Below are positions 12,247-26,163 of a stretch of DNA of 64,000 bases, piece after piece. Made by a program: the position numbers and the translations under genes. Source of the DNA: Cytidiella melzeri (Eukaryota; Basidiomycota; Agaricomycetes; Polyporales; Irpicaceae); assembly GCA_022592445.1 (NCBI GenBank), contig JABYQR010000208.1:1-64000 (forward strand). Reading direction: 5' to 3'. The notes under the pieces are model-generated. The model worked only from the letters and a program-made list of their open reading frames with translations, was not told the DNA's origin and did no database searches. The stretch's first letter is position 1. Each line of letters opens with the position of its first letter.

Positions 12247-12501
12247 GATTATAAAATCGCTGTTTCTGCTGCTGAATCGTGAGCTGGGAACCGTGTTATA
12301 GTGAGATTGCTAGTGATTTATAATGCAGCCCCGATTCCGGGTGTAGACGCGTCGACGACCATTTCAGCTACACGGTCACGTGAATTGTGTAAGAGCAGCG
12401 GCGTCTAGAGCCGCGTTTGTCTCCTGCAGTCACACTGGCCCGGGCAGCGGCCACATACATGTACACATTGCGCGGCGTGTCTGCATTCTTTCGCACCGAA
12501 C
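12247..12501. promoter_or_regulatory. Bidirectional promoter with ACGCGT and TCACGTGA
   Basis: The 255 bp between divergent starts (12246 minus, 12502 plus) contain ACGCGT at 12347-12352, which matches the MCB cell-cycle element. They also contain the palindrome TCACGTGA at 12376-12383, an E-box/CBF1-type core. Both are known fungal transcription-factor cores; their use here is inferred. Confidence 0.4.
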
Positions 12502-14795
12502 ATGGCTGGCAATTCTAATGACAAGGAGTACGTTGCGGATAGTGAGGACGAGGACATGCTGGTAAATACCTCTTTCGACGTCAGCGTAGCAGGTGCGCAA
12601 ACAACTCGCCTTTGTCTTCGTACTGTAATTGACCCGTTGACTCCGTGTAGCTCAAATTGTCCAAACCCCAGATACGAGCATAGAGCTAGCCACGAAACAA
12701 CATTTCTATGCAACCGCTTTTCCCTCTCCTCCTCCCATCGCAATTCTAGCTGAAGCAACAGAGTCGTCTTCATCTGCAGCACCTTCCCTCTCGTCTCCTC
12801 ACGCCAACAGAAATGGGACCGAGATACTACGCGCCTCATCTGGTCCCTCTTCCGGCTTGGCCTCGAATGTCACTTCTGGTGCTGCTGCACCTGTGAAAGG
12901 TCGTCCTAAACCGAGACCGAGACCTGCATTCAAGGTCCAGCCTCTCCTCAATGGCAGCGCCACTGCATCGTCCGCTGTCCCTCAAGCTGCCGCTCCTACT
13001 GCTAGCTCGCTACCCGGCTTGCCTTTGCGACCAGACACGACTCCCCATCAACCCTCTAAATCAGCTCAGTCGACGGCAACAACATCTGGAAGTTTACAGC
13101 CCGCAGTCCCCCTTGACATCCTAACATTTTCTGGAGATATTTCAGAGCGTGCCAAGATGCGGTCCCGCACGAAAGCATCTGAGGCAGCACAGAACAAGTC
13201 GAAGGCGAAGCCTGTTGTTACTGCAGTCATCGAGTTAACTTCAGACTCTGAGGATGAATTGTCACTTCTCCCACCAAAGTCCAAAGCGAAAGGCAAAACG
13301 AAGGACTCGCTCATGGCCTCTACTACTCATCGATCACCAAAACGTGCAAATGAGTCCGATGCACCTGACTCAACCGTGAACACTCTACTGACTGCAACGT
13401 CTGATATCATCGCACACCCTAGCTCTCAGTTGCTTCCCTCAGACGTGCCTTTACCCTCATCCTCCGTCCCTTCTACTCTTAACCCTGGGCTCGCAGGTAG
13501 TCCTCCGTCATCTCCGATTCCGCAGGTTATATCGAGGAAACGGAAGAAGCCCGTCGCTTCGCTATCTGACGATGAGGAAAGTACGCGGGCTATAGAGAAG
13601 GATAGCCAAAAGCGTATGCCTCCGCCGCCACTTCGTGGTAACACTTCGGTTGTCGTAGAACCGTCGACCTCTGTGCGTCAGACAGATTCGACTGCAGCTA
13701 AAGCAGGGCCTTCGTCGACTACAGCAGTGCCGAAGTCAAAGTCTAAAGCGCGGAAAACGAAGGCAACAGAAGACGGGGAGGGGGATAGCGACTACGGGGA
13801 CAAGCCCAAGCTGAAAGCGCAGCGCAAGAACCAGAAGAAGAAACCCTTGACCGAGGTGGAGAGTGAATCGACGATTACTACGAAGGGTCATGGTATGGGT
13901 CAAGAGGTGGCGAAACGGCTGGTTATGGAGGTCGTGGTATCACCAACAAAGAAACAGAGTCCTCGAAAATCCACTCTCAACAAAGATGAACGAGATGACC
14001 AGGTGGTATCGGTGTCCAATGTCGAGAAGGATGTTGCCGATGGTCGAGATATCGTAGCAGTGGCGACGATGGCGGACAATGCAAAGGAGCAGTATAAAGA
14101 GCCCTCCGCTGCTGGTAATCAGAGAAAGGGCAAAGGCAAAGCAAGAAAACGAGCCGTCTTGTCATCAGACGAAGAAGATAGCGACTGTTCGGCGCGACGT
14201 TCTGCGGTTGCGAGGAAAAGGATCAGCCAGGACAACGCGTCGATGGAATCACCCTCAAGATCTCGCCCTGCTTCAACAAGAGCTAGCAGCTCGAAGGCAG
14301 GTCTGCGCAAACCTCTAAGACAGGCTCATACTGACCACTCTGTAGGAAAATGGCGCTATCGAACCCACCAGTAGCCCGCACGAAGCGACACATATCACAA
14401 CGCCTAGGGCTCCCCCGTCATCTGCTGCTCCCACATTATCGAGGGCTAGCTCAGTCATACCGAAAACAAACGCGACTATGTCGGAGCTCATTCGCAGGGT
14501 CAATTCCAAACCTGGCTCACCGTTTGCTGCACCACGCGCAAGTTACTCGCCGTTCGCCAAGTCCTCCAAGACCATGCTGAAGCGGATTGCACCTCTTCAT
14601 GCAAACAGGCGCACGCCACCACCTCCGCCACCTCGTCCTCCACCGCCGAAAAAGACGAAGAAGCAGCTAGAGATGGAGGAAAAATGGGAGATGGAACTGG
14701 AAGAGAGTGTCGAAGGCTGGTACGCTATGGACGATGGGGAAAGAGCAGCACTCCGGCGGGCTAAGCGAGAAGCGATGCTAGGAGTCGATGATTGA
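12502..14795 (+). CDS. Large disordered, probably nuclear protein of unknown function
   Basis: Predicted 728 residues. Exons: 12502-12592, 12651-14296 and 14346-14795. The last intron (14297-14345) needs a GC donor (AAG|gcaggt), with a good CTGAC branch site. It restores one frame into the C-terminal exon, whereas reading through gives an early stop. The protein is Ser/Pro/Lys-rich with almost no hydrophobic core. It has acidic serine clusters such as VIELTSDSEDELSLL (a SUMO-interaction-like hydrophobic-plus-acidic motif) and AVLSSDEEDSD. It also has many basic patches (KSKSKARKTKA, KAQRKNQKKK), a proline run of about ten residues and a charged helical end (KKQLEMEEKWEMELEES). No enzymatic domain is recognisable. 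The nuclear or chromatin role is an inference from composition. Confidence 0.65.
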
Positions 14796-14962
14796 TCTGT
14801 AATATTGTGACAGTGCTGACTGCGATAGTGTACGAGTGAACGGAGAGAGTTCTCATTAGTAATTAGGGGACGATGTATGTATATTACTATTACAGGAATG
14901 TTGTGCAAGTATTGCGTGGAAATTTAGACGACGTGGAAATCTAGCCGTCAGTCAACCGCGTG

Positions 14963-17873
14963 CTAAGTCAACTTGGCAATAAGCATGGGCTGCGTGCCGT
15001 AACGCACGCTGTCGTACTTGACTTTGAATTCACTCCCAGTATCCAAGTCGGGTGGCGCGTCGACTACAGTAGCCACGAGAGCAAGGGACTCGATCCATAT
15101 TCGACATCGAACACTACCGCTAAGTCTGTCGATTTTGCTTGGTCCTATGGAAACAGCTTCGAGGTCGTCCAGAGGGTTCCGCCCGTTGATGAGGTGAGGA
15201 TTTTTGCCGAATTGTTCTATGAAGCGAAGTGCCCAGAACATGAGGTGATTATCCTCTCTTTTCAAGTTCTCCCTTTCCCTGAGACCCAATTCGGTCCCAA
15301 AGACGGTCAACCACTGCCGACTGAAGCAATGCTCTTTCTGTCCCAACAGAGCGTACTTGATCTGCCAGTGGTGAAGCATGTCTGAAAACCGACGCAGGGG
15401 AGAGGTGACGCGAACGTAGCCTTCGCCCTCGGGTATACCCAGCTGCCAATGTCCTTTCGGCTCCAAGCTGTAAGAACCGGGTAGAAACACGGCTTTGGCT
15501 TTGTACATCTCTTTGGCTTCAACGTCTCCGAACTCGTTTCGTTTCTCCAAAAGGTCTGTCAGAACCTGCTCCGAACTGGTGGCCAGCGGTGGAACAGCGC
15601 GACGCAAAGCAGGAACATCACGATCTCTGAAAAATAGCGATGCGACGCGTCCAGCTCCTTTCATGGCCTCCGCGACCATTCGGCGTGACCTTGTCAGCTC
15701 CTTTGTACTCACAGCGTACGTGATTTGCGGATCGCCCTGATAGAGGTAAGGACGGCTACGATCCGGAACATCCGGGAAAGAGGTGTTCATGAGGAATAAG
15801 TAAGCATCGCTGCGATGAAAGGCAACCGTGTTTTGACGCATCGTCCATTGGGTAAGTCTTTGGCGAACTTCGTCGAGTGCGCGAAAATCCTCCAGGTGAC
15901 GTGCTTCCAGTCTAGCTGATGAACGAGCAACAGAGGGTGTCTGCGGCTGTCCAAAAGGATAACGAAGGTGCTGAGAATCAAAGCCCAAAGCTTCATCGAC
16001 TTGATTGTAGGTGAGGACGAGCCTATTGCGGATGATGCTTGGTCGGACAGCATAGTCCACAAGCTCTCCAGACTCATTCAATTTGAAGCTGAAAGTCATA
16101 GCTTTTTGTGAGGTTCCTCCAGAACCGAGACTCAGTCCGCCGTACACTGTAGACTGCGGTAACATTGGCTCGGTACCGGTTATGAAGTAGCGGGAGTTGA
16201 CGATGTCCCTAGCTCGCTTTGAAACAGCGTGTTTGGGATGCAGCAGTGACGTGGGATCGGCGACATGCACATGAACCCAGTAGTGAGTTTCTGCCCCTGC
16301 GACTCGCTCGATCGAAATTCCATCATCCAACTCTTCGGCGCGGACATCATCGATAACGTAAACGGGCAAATCTCCGAAATCATGTCGCAAATCAGCAACA
16401 ATGTCCTCAGGATAAAACTCGTTGAGACCAGGCGAGTGGGGTACCGTAATCGCCGTTTCCGGAGCGCGCTTGACAATTGGCTTTGCCTCAAGGTTTGCGC
16501 CAATTGTATCAAGCTCAGTCCAAGGAGAAAGAACGCCAATGTCCACCAGGAACCTGTGTACTAGCTCGCCCTTCAAAATCTCGTTCGGATACAAGCCCAG
16601 CAATCGCATCATGATGACGACCGATGTCTGGTAGGGATCTTTCTGAGTAGACCGCCGCGCCCGTAGATAGTTCTGCAAGAACTGGATGATGGCCTGATCA
16701 TCCTCTGTGAACGTGATCGTCGGGTGTGGCATAGCAACGAATTCGGATGATCTGGGCAGTAAGGAGGAACGGCTGGAAATAATTTGTCTGGCCTTTTCTA
16801 GGAAAGAGAGAAGTAGAGGGTCGCGCCTGGCAACTAAGTCTTCCACGTAGTTGAGATTGGCGAGCACAGCAGTTGGGCGTACCCAGAATGCCTGCGAGAC
16901 GAGAGCGGACAAGCCTGGGGAGACATATTCCCTGTGACTCCGCATCAGGTACTTGTGAACGGCCAGCATGGTCAGAACAGACGGCGTTTGACCACCACTG
17001 ATAAGGGTAGCGAGATCAGCGACGGATGTCGTTGACCACTCGTGGGGATCAGATGGTCGCAAATCCCGCAAGGCACGCGAGCAAAGGAGCGCAGTATCAT
17101 GGGTGACAGCTTCAAGCCTCCTCTCTAGTACGGCTAAGTTCTTGAGAATTTCGACGCGTGCAGCGTTTTCGTGCTCATCAAGCGGCCTATCAGTCGGGAG
17201 TGCAATTCCGCAGCGGGTGACTGCGGCTTCATCTGCGAAGCCAGGGATCTGGAACATAATGTCTGCAGCGCGGTGCGCCAACACCTCTCCGCTAGAGGTT
17301 AATGTGGCTATGATGTGCATGCCACGGTCGACAAACATGCCGAGAACGACACCATGCATCTCCACAGCGTTTCTAAAGACACAGAAATCAAACATGAGGA
17401 CGAGAGGCCAAAGAGATTGCAGCATACCTTCGTAGTTCCACAAAAACGCCAGGTTGAACATGGTTCAAGTTCAAGTGGTCATCGTCCCCGTCCGCAGCTG
17501 CAGCCGAGTCCTCTGCTAGAAATTCCCGAACTTCCTCAGATTGAACGTGATGAGCGGCCAGCTTTGGAGTTGCTACGTTTTCGCCACGCTTGGGTTCCCT
17601 ATGGAAACTACGGGGATTTTTGGCGGCCACTTCCAATAGCTCCTGGGTGAACGCTACAGGATCGACGTTGTGTCGTCGCTTTCCCGAACGGTCTTTGTCG
17701 CGTTTCGTTGCATGTCGCGCGACGGAAGGAGATGGGGTCACCTTCCTCTCCGTAGGAAAGTCGGAAGGAGGAACAGAACTGCGCGGGTTCTGGACAGCAG
17801 TATGATACCGGGGCGAGCACGCACGGCTGACAGAGTGCACGTCAATGAGGCATCGTAGACCACGACGGTGCAT
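14963..17873 (-). CDS. DSS1: Mitochondrial RNase II-type exoribonuclease (Dss1/Cyt-4 like)
   Basis: Predicted 951 residues in two exons, 17873-17428 and 17372-14963. The Arg/Ser-rich N-terminus (MHRRGLRCLIDVHSVSRAC) looks like a mitochondrial presequence. The RNB catalytic domain spans roughly residues 440-790. It starts at VYVIDDVRAEELDDGISIER, carrying the Asp cluster that binds the catalytic metals. It continues with HYWVHVHVADPTSLL, the YAVRPSIIRNRLVLTYNQVD segment and YVRVTSPLRRFSDMLHHWQI (conserved Arg-Arg-Asp/Asn motif). A small S1-like tail ends the protein. In the family this 3'-5' exonuclease forms the mitochondrial degradosome with the Suv3 helicase. The 170-residue disordered N-terminal region is rich in charged residues. 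The ATG at 17873 is the first in frame. Confidence 0.9.
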
Positions 17874-18053
17874 CCCACTTCACGGTCGGCAGGTGTCGAG
17901 TTGGCGGACAACAGAGACGTAGCTGGATAGCCAGGTCACGGTCAGAGTCTGTAGTATTTAATCGTAGACGCCAACGCGCATAACTTATCCTCGGTCGTCG
18001 ATCGCGATACAACTCAGTCTCAACTTGTCTGACTACCAATTTCTCGACTCGAC

Positions 18054-19168
18054 ATGTTCAAACGCGTACAGAAAAGACAACGCAGGCAAAAAAGAGAGGA
18101 AGAACTCGGTATCGACGGCGACTTGAAGGAGGTTTTAGGATTACAAGACACAGACTCGGATGAGAGCGACTCGAGTTCTGAAGAGGAGGGCACATCGGAC
18201 GGAGAGCCTCAAGGCGATATTGAAGCGGGTGGGGACGAAGATGGCCAAGATGTTGTATCTGGCCTTTCTGAGGGAGACGCAGGATTGTCTGAGGATGTGG
18301 AGAGCGACGATGAAGACGAGGTCCCTGCAATGTCCGTCACAGAAGCGGTGAAGGATCCTGTATACATTGTCTCGCTACAGCCACGGACCGAGGCATGTAT
18401 ACTATGCCCAGGAAAACTGTTGAAAAATCAAACAATGTCCGAGGTTCACAAGGCGTCGAAGGTGAGCTAACGATGCGACACAATGCTCCTGCATTCCAGG
18501 TCCAAATGATTGATAGTACACAGGCACACAGTCGTCGCTACACACGGTTCATTGAACTGGTGGGGAAGGCAGGTCCCGATGCTGATGTTAGGGACCTCAT
18601 ACGAGCAATGAACGCGGAGAGCACTGTAGCCGTTCAGCCAAAGGATACTTCGTCCTCGAATAGGGCCATAAAACGAGTGAGTACAATCGCTGCTGTCGAC
18701 TGGGGTTACGTTGAGCGGAGAGGATATTAGAAAGAAAAGCTCGCTGCTGTGATAGCAAAGCGTGAAGCTCAAAAGAAAGCAGCACAGAAGGCTCGAAAAC
18801 GTAGAGAGGAGCTCGAGCGCAAAACGGCGGCAGCATCAGCAGCTTCCAATGTAGACGCATCAAATTCTGCCAGCCCAGTGGCCAAAGGACCTCTCAAGAA
18901 AAAGCGGAAGGTCACCAGCAGTGACGGGGTTCCCAAGCCGCTTCCCGGAGATAATTCTGAGCTCGTCGACAAAAAGTCTTCAGGCCGTCGATCGGCTGCT
19001 GCGACGCGCGTAGCAGCGAAGGATCATACTGAACAGGGTACGATAGCGGTTGATAGCGGGCATGTTTCGTCCTCTACGAAGAAGGGCGCGGGGATGAAGC
19101 TTGGAGGAAAATCACGGACTCTGAAACCACGTAAGGAACTCAAAGTGAGACATCAAGTTGCTGTCTAG
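18054..19168 (+). CDS. Uncharacterised basic/acidic, probably nucleolar protein
   Basis: Predicted 332 residues. Exons: 18054-18461, 18524-18676 and 18731-19168. The N-terminus is a basic helix (MFKRVQKRQRRQKREEELGI), followed by about 70 Asp/Glu/Ser-rich residues. A short conserved-looking core then reads PRTEACILCPGKLLKNQTMS and EVHKASKAHSRRYTRFIEL. The spacing Cys-x2-Cys...His-x6-His resembles a small C2H2-like zinc-binding unit. The C-terminal third is a Lys/Ala helix (AAQKARKRREELERK) with the nuclear-import-like signal LKKKRKV and a basic tail. Composition fits ribosome-biogenesis factors, but I cannot assign a named family. It starts 180 bp from the divergent DSS1 start, so the two share a promoter region. 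Confidence 0.7.
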
Positions 19169-19301
19169 TCCTGTACACCACTCCTCGACGCTGTTGATGG
19201 ATAATTACATGATAGATATAACAAACGAGTGTCAATGAGAAATTGCAGGGCGGATAGCTTGGAGTGATCCTGACTGACTGAGTTTATATAGTCAACACTA
19301 C

Positions 19302-21058
19302 CTACTGCAAACGCTGTAACAGCTTGTCTGTCATCACAATAACCTGGTGGAAAAGATCAGTATTCAAACATTCCCAGATATGCATTAAGATATTCACCTG
19401 ATGTATGTCTGGTCGTCGCTGAGGATCGACCTTCAGCATACTATCTATAAGCTCCTTGAGGCCCTCGGAGTATTGCGACGCCGGGTGCTTGTACTGAGCG
19501 TTCATGACCGCCATCGCTATTGACCCACCCTGTTCCGTCGTTTGAATATTCTCGAATGGGGAGTGTGAGTAAGCGAGAGCAAAGAGGGTGCATCCCAATG
19601 ACTGCCTAGATTTAGTACGGTGAAGCAAGACATTATTTGACCCTGTAACGTACCCAAATGTCTACTTTCTCATCGATTGTAATGCCAGTCTTAACGTCGA
19701 ACAGTTCAGGGGCTCGATACGCCATGGTGCTCTGCTCTGCAGCAATGTCTTGCTGGAGCAACGCCTGTGAACGGTTTTCAATCTTGACACGAGCCTTCAT
19801 AGCGCTTCCAAAATCCATCAAAATTGGTCGTCCGTTGTCGTCAATCATAACATTGCTGAATTGGGGTGAGCCCAAGGGCCAATCAGCATAACTAGCCACA
19901 AAATGATAGCATAAGCGTACCCTGGCTTCAAATCACGATGAGCGTACGGCACCAGCTCTTTCTGGCCTGCCGCAGCCCCATTTCCTGCACCACTCTGCTG
20001 TATATGAGATAGCTCTTCGTCCCCGTCGAAAACGACCCCATCGTCCATGGTTGACTGCTTCGACATGAGGGGCGCCGATGATGAACGGCTCGAAGGCCCG
20101 TGATACGAATATCCTCCTTCAGCATCGCCCTCGGGATGCGGGAACATTTCGTCATCTTCGTCTTCGTCGTCAGAATGACCATTATCCGCTTTGATATTCT
20201 TCTGTGGTCTCGCGGATGATGAGGTTGCAGCCGAAGACTGGTTCTCGCGGGACGGGTTTGGATCAGAGCGCGATGCTAAGGGAGCTTGATAATCGTGCAT
20301 GGCCCGTATTGCTTCGCATGTACCCTTGAAGAGACGGAGCATCTCTTTCTCGGAGAAATGAGTGCCGTTGATTGAGTTCGCATTGATTGCGTCTTGAAGG
20401 TTCCCTTTCTGCTTGAAAGCATTAGCAGCGCAGCTAGCCTAGTCAAGTCGTTACAACGTGCCTTATACAAGGGTAGAAAGAGATACACAATTTGGCCATC
20501 GCCAGAAGGGTCTTGGACAACGGCAGAATCCTGTAATTGCGTGAGTGCGCCAACTGGATGTCGCGAGTAAATTCCGTACGAGAATGCGAATGATGTTGGG
20601 ATGTCTTTACGAGGGCCCTTTGTAAGTGTCAACAGCAGTGCGTAACATTCATCAACGTACTTGAAACGTCTGTAAGCCTCAACCTCGCGCATTGCTTGCC
20701 TCACATCCTCGTTTCCGCTGGGACACCGAATCTTCTTGAGCGCGAATTGTCTCTGAGTTTCGACGGTCAGCTAGGCAAGAGTCATCCTCAACCGGCGGTG
20801 AGCATACCCCGCTATGCTCGTCCTGTGCCAGATATACGAATGAAAAGCCTCCCTCTCCCAAGACTTTGACAATCTTGACTTCAAGGTCTCTCGTCAGCAC
20901 AGCCAAGCGCATCGTCCGCATCTTCGCTTACAGGTTCGGCCGTTTATTTTGATATTTGCGGACTGTTGACAGACACAAGATGAGAGTGCCCAAAACGCAT
21001 CTTTGGCCTGGTACTTGAGGTTCTCGAGGGCATGTAGTAGTTGTGGTGGTAGAGACAT
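19302..21058 (-). CDS. STK16/Env7-type serine/threonine kinase
   Basis: Predicted 448 residues. Exons: 21058-20932, 20887-20808, 20770-20661, 20604-20580, 20530-20462, 20408-19921, 19855-19654, 19601-19398 and 19343-19302. Kinase landmarks: GEGGFSFVYLAQDE, QRQFALKKIRCP, HRDLKPGNVMID, ILMDFGSAMKARV, TMAYRAPELFDV, IWSLGCTLFALAYSHSPFE and DPQRRPDI. The KKIRCP and LFALAYSHSPFE elements mark the STK16 branch of the NAK group, which acts at Golgi or vacuole membranes. Between helix E and the catalytic loop sits an insert of about 110 residues (roughly 178-290), rich in Ser, Asp and Glu. One intron (20461-20409) uses a GC donor; another (20807-20771) is only 37 bp. A Cys-containing N-terminus (SSCVCQ) could be acylated, as in relatives. 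Confidence 0.87.
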
Positions 21059-21978
21059 GGCGGTCAGAGTTCTGCTTGTGCAATGAGACGCCAGAGAGTG
21101 GTATTTCGGACGAAGCGTCATCCGATCGTTATGCTTGGAACTGTAGGGCAATACTGTACACAGGCCGCTGACACGTTGCACCGTCTCTAACTGAATCATG
21201 AGAGCTCGCAGCATGCAAGAATAAGTTGCCTTGTACAGTTACATATATGCAAGACAAATGAATGGTGGGAAGTGGAGTCCACGGACGAACGCTAACATGA
21301 GCCAGTCCGGGAGGAGGTAGGATTGTCCAACATACTGTACGACGGATATCTGTGACCTCGATCAACATCAACTCAGGACAGTATGCACCAACTAGTCTCC
21401 CCAAGGCAGAGTAGACGGCGTTCAAGCCTTCGTGCCTCAGGATCTCTTGTAGCACCGACTGTTTTGGCAGCGTTGGGGAAAGAAGTACGTGGTAACAGAC
21501 ATGAGTTGACGAGGCTTTCCCTTCTCACGCAGTAGATAAAGCTCTCACAGCATTACCTACCGGCAGCTGGACGGTGAGCTCGCAATACGGTTAAGTGGGT
21601 GGCCGTCGTACCTGCGGACAGAGGCCTGGAGTCGTACTCACGCTACTTTACGACGCCATTCTTGCATCCGCCCTTCAAGAAATCTCCTCAAAGCCGTCCT
21701 GCTTGTTGCGCGTCGACTGCGAGAGTCGGGCCGTGTGGGCAAATGGCTCGAGTCGAGTGAGTCGAGTCGTAGACGTGAGTTAGCCATCACGGTGTATCTG
21801 GGTCAGATCTGGTGATTACATAAGCAAAAGTTCCGCAAAATTAGAATCGTTCGATGAGTGAGAAAAGCAACAAAATATAACTTGAGACAATGTCCACGCG
21901 ACAAGACGTGTCCTTCATCCACCATCCCCCATCGCCGCTGTCCTCGACGACGACCATCGGGTCGACAACCACTAAGAC
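21059..21978. other. Divergent intergenic region upstream of CYP51
   Basis: About 920 bp between the kinase start (-) and the CYP51 start (+). On the minus strand near 21330-21460 a short open frame reads VLQEILRHEGLNAVYSALGR and is flanked by possible splice sites, but no family is recognised and no complete model could be built. I found no convincing sterol-response element. Confidence 0.3.
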
Positions 21979-24034
<2,056 letters not shown>

Positions 24035-24316
24035 TCAGTATGCTTTGCTCTTCATATAATACCTATACCATAAAAGGGACTGCGGGTAGTAGTCGTTTAA
24101 TTGACATTGTTGCTGCATAGCAATGGACTTGCTATTCTGTCTGGTACATGTGAGAGCAGAAGTGACCACAACGCCAATCAACTCCTGCTTCAGTTGCATG
24201 TTCTCTAAGACCGGCGAAAGACGTTGTTTTATAAGTTCAGGTAAGCAGATACGTACGGGTATGTATAATACATGTATGTTTGAACAGAAGAGACTATAGG
24301 ATACTGAGACCGCGCT

Positions 24317-25791
24317 TCACCTCCGTGCAGCGGCTTTGCGCAATAGTGCCGGTGCGATGCTTTCATCCCAGAACGTCTGAACATCAAGCGGATAGTATCA
24401 GCACAACTGATTCTCTTAAAGAAGTGAATGGCAGTCACGTACCATCGCCTCAAAGTGGAGCAAACCACGATTGTGTAGACTAGGCATCCTGGAGCGGATG
24501 TGGTCTCTTGCGTTGATTTCCGTCAAACGATCCGAATGTCTCGGCATGAGGCCAATCGCGACAAGTTCTATGTCTTTGAAGCGATCCCAGTCGACATCCT
24601 GCAAGAGCTCCCACTTGATGAGCTTGCATGCCTCTAACGGCATATCGTTGTAGCCCAAGACAATAGTGACACGACAGATCGTAGGGGTGATGACAGAAAG
24701 AAGTTTTGCGAGACAATCGCTCGCGCGATCGACCAAGGCGACTTCGTTACCGACGGGATTGAGGAGGTTCGGAAAGAGACATATCCTCAATGATCGCAGA
24801 TTTCGGCAGTCCAGGATATGTAGGGCTTCGACGATCTTGTCCGGTTCTGAGAAGAAGTCTAGGTGCGTCACAGAAGACACAAAGAACTGGATGGCTATCA
24901 CGTACCTTGTTGGCTGCGAAACAGCTCGGAAATGTCGATGGCGAGGTGCATGAGATTGTCGCCGACCTCTCTCAGGAACCCTCCTAAGGCATCCACTTCC
25001 CGCATGATGTTGCATTTCACTTCCAGCCATTGGAGACTGTTCACTGTTTCGGATTTACGCATGAGGTTGAGGAAGACCTGAACGGTAGCAAACTGGGATG
25101 TTCCAGGCCAGCCTTTCAAAGACGCTCGTAGGACTCTCAGATGTGCAGAGAGAGCGGCGAAGGAGGGGTTGCGAAGTGTGACCACGTCTGCGTTCTCGCG
25201 AAGACCGTCGACATAGCTCGCGCGGAGCATGCCAAGTTCAGCGAAGAGGCCGAGGACGCCGAGGAGACTGCTGAGAGGGTCTTCCCTCGAGCCAACAAAG
25301 TTGAGCGAGAGCATGTCGAGACGGAAACGAGTGGCGGGAATATGTGATGTCAGAAATCCGCGTTCCTGGAAGCGCACTCTCTGCAGGTCGAACACACGAA
25401 GTTGGGGCAGCCTCATCATTATGGACGCGAGCATCTGGGTGTCGACTGGCGTCCGGGTGTCTCTGTCCTGGTCTTTCTCGTCTCCTATCATAAACAACGT
25501 CCGCACACTGGCACAAAAACCATCTGACGCTTCGTAGCTAATGAACGCGAGGAACGCCTGGAAGTTCTTGGGCATTGCAGCCTCCTTATGGCGCTTGCCG
25601 CTGACGGCGTTGTGTGGGGCGTTAGAGACGCGAAGGGAGCGAAAGAGGTGGAACCTGGCGGCATCGAGCCACATCGGATGGACTAGGCAGCATTTTTGCA
25701 GGGCGGCCTTGTCGTACTGCAGGTAGTCGATGGTCGTGTCTATGAGCTCCTGAGGAAAGGACTGCGTTCCCCACACCGTCTGCCAGTGCAT
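24317..25791 (-). CDS. F-box protein of unknown target
   Basis: Predicted 453 residues. Exons: 25791-24906, 24858-24443 and 24376-24317. The N-terminus has an F-box-like stretch, QSFPQELIDTTIDYLQYDKA followed by KCCLVHPMWLDAARFHLFRS. It is the pattern Leu-Pro/Phe-Pro-x-Glu-Leu...Cys-x-Leu-Val...Trp seen in agaricomycete F-box proteins, which recruit substrates to SCF ubiquitin ligases. The remainder consists of leucine-rich irregular repeats (MLASIMMRLPQLRVFDLQRV, LLGVLGLFAELGMLRASYVD). Such families are greatly expanded in agaricomycetes, and the substrate is unknown. I start at the ATG at 25791; the frame is open further upstream but only with a GTG. The last exon encodes TFWDESIAPALLRKAAARR. 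Confidence 0.75.
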
Positions 25792-26163
25792 GGGGTATTG
25801 TTGTTGTGAGTGCTCGCACACGCCTTGGTGACCCGCTGCAGGCAGTCGTTGTAGCTGCCCCTGGAGTACTTAAGGACTCTTGTTGGCTGCATACGGAGAA
25901 AAGTACGAGCTCACGTTGGGATCTTGCTCGGGATTAGCAGGTAAGAGCTCAAGTTCATCCACGACCATGGCGGAGGGTTGTCCGAAACAGCGTGGAGGTG
26001 AATAGAAAAACAGGCGGCCACTATGGGCGCTATCCACCGGGGTCATTCGGCCGTCTCAATTTAAGACACCGCTAGGAATTCGAATGGATTTATGCATGCT
26101 ACTGTACGTATAATTGAACACTACAAACAATGCGCGTACAAAACAACACAACCGTGACAATAA
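25792..26163. other. Intergenic
   Basis: About 370 bp upstream of the F-box gene and downstream of the next minus-strand gene. Nothing recognisable. Confidence 0.5.

Noticed and set aside
11798..12301. 167-codon + strand frame over the DUF427 gene
   Set aside because: Antisense shadow of the DUF427 exons, which carry the family motifs.
21129..21460. Minus-strand frame VLQEILRHEGLNAVYSALGR as an exon of a new gene
   Set aside because: Flanking splice options do not give a complete frame and no family is recognised; kept only as a note in the intergenic entry.
24906..25821. Extension of the F-box protein to 25821
   Set aside because: The extra codons begin with GTG; the first ATG in frame is at 25791.
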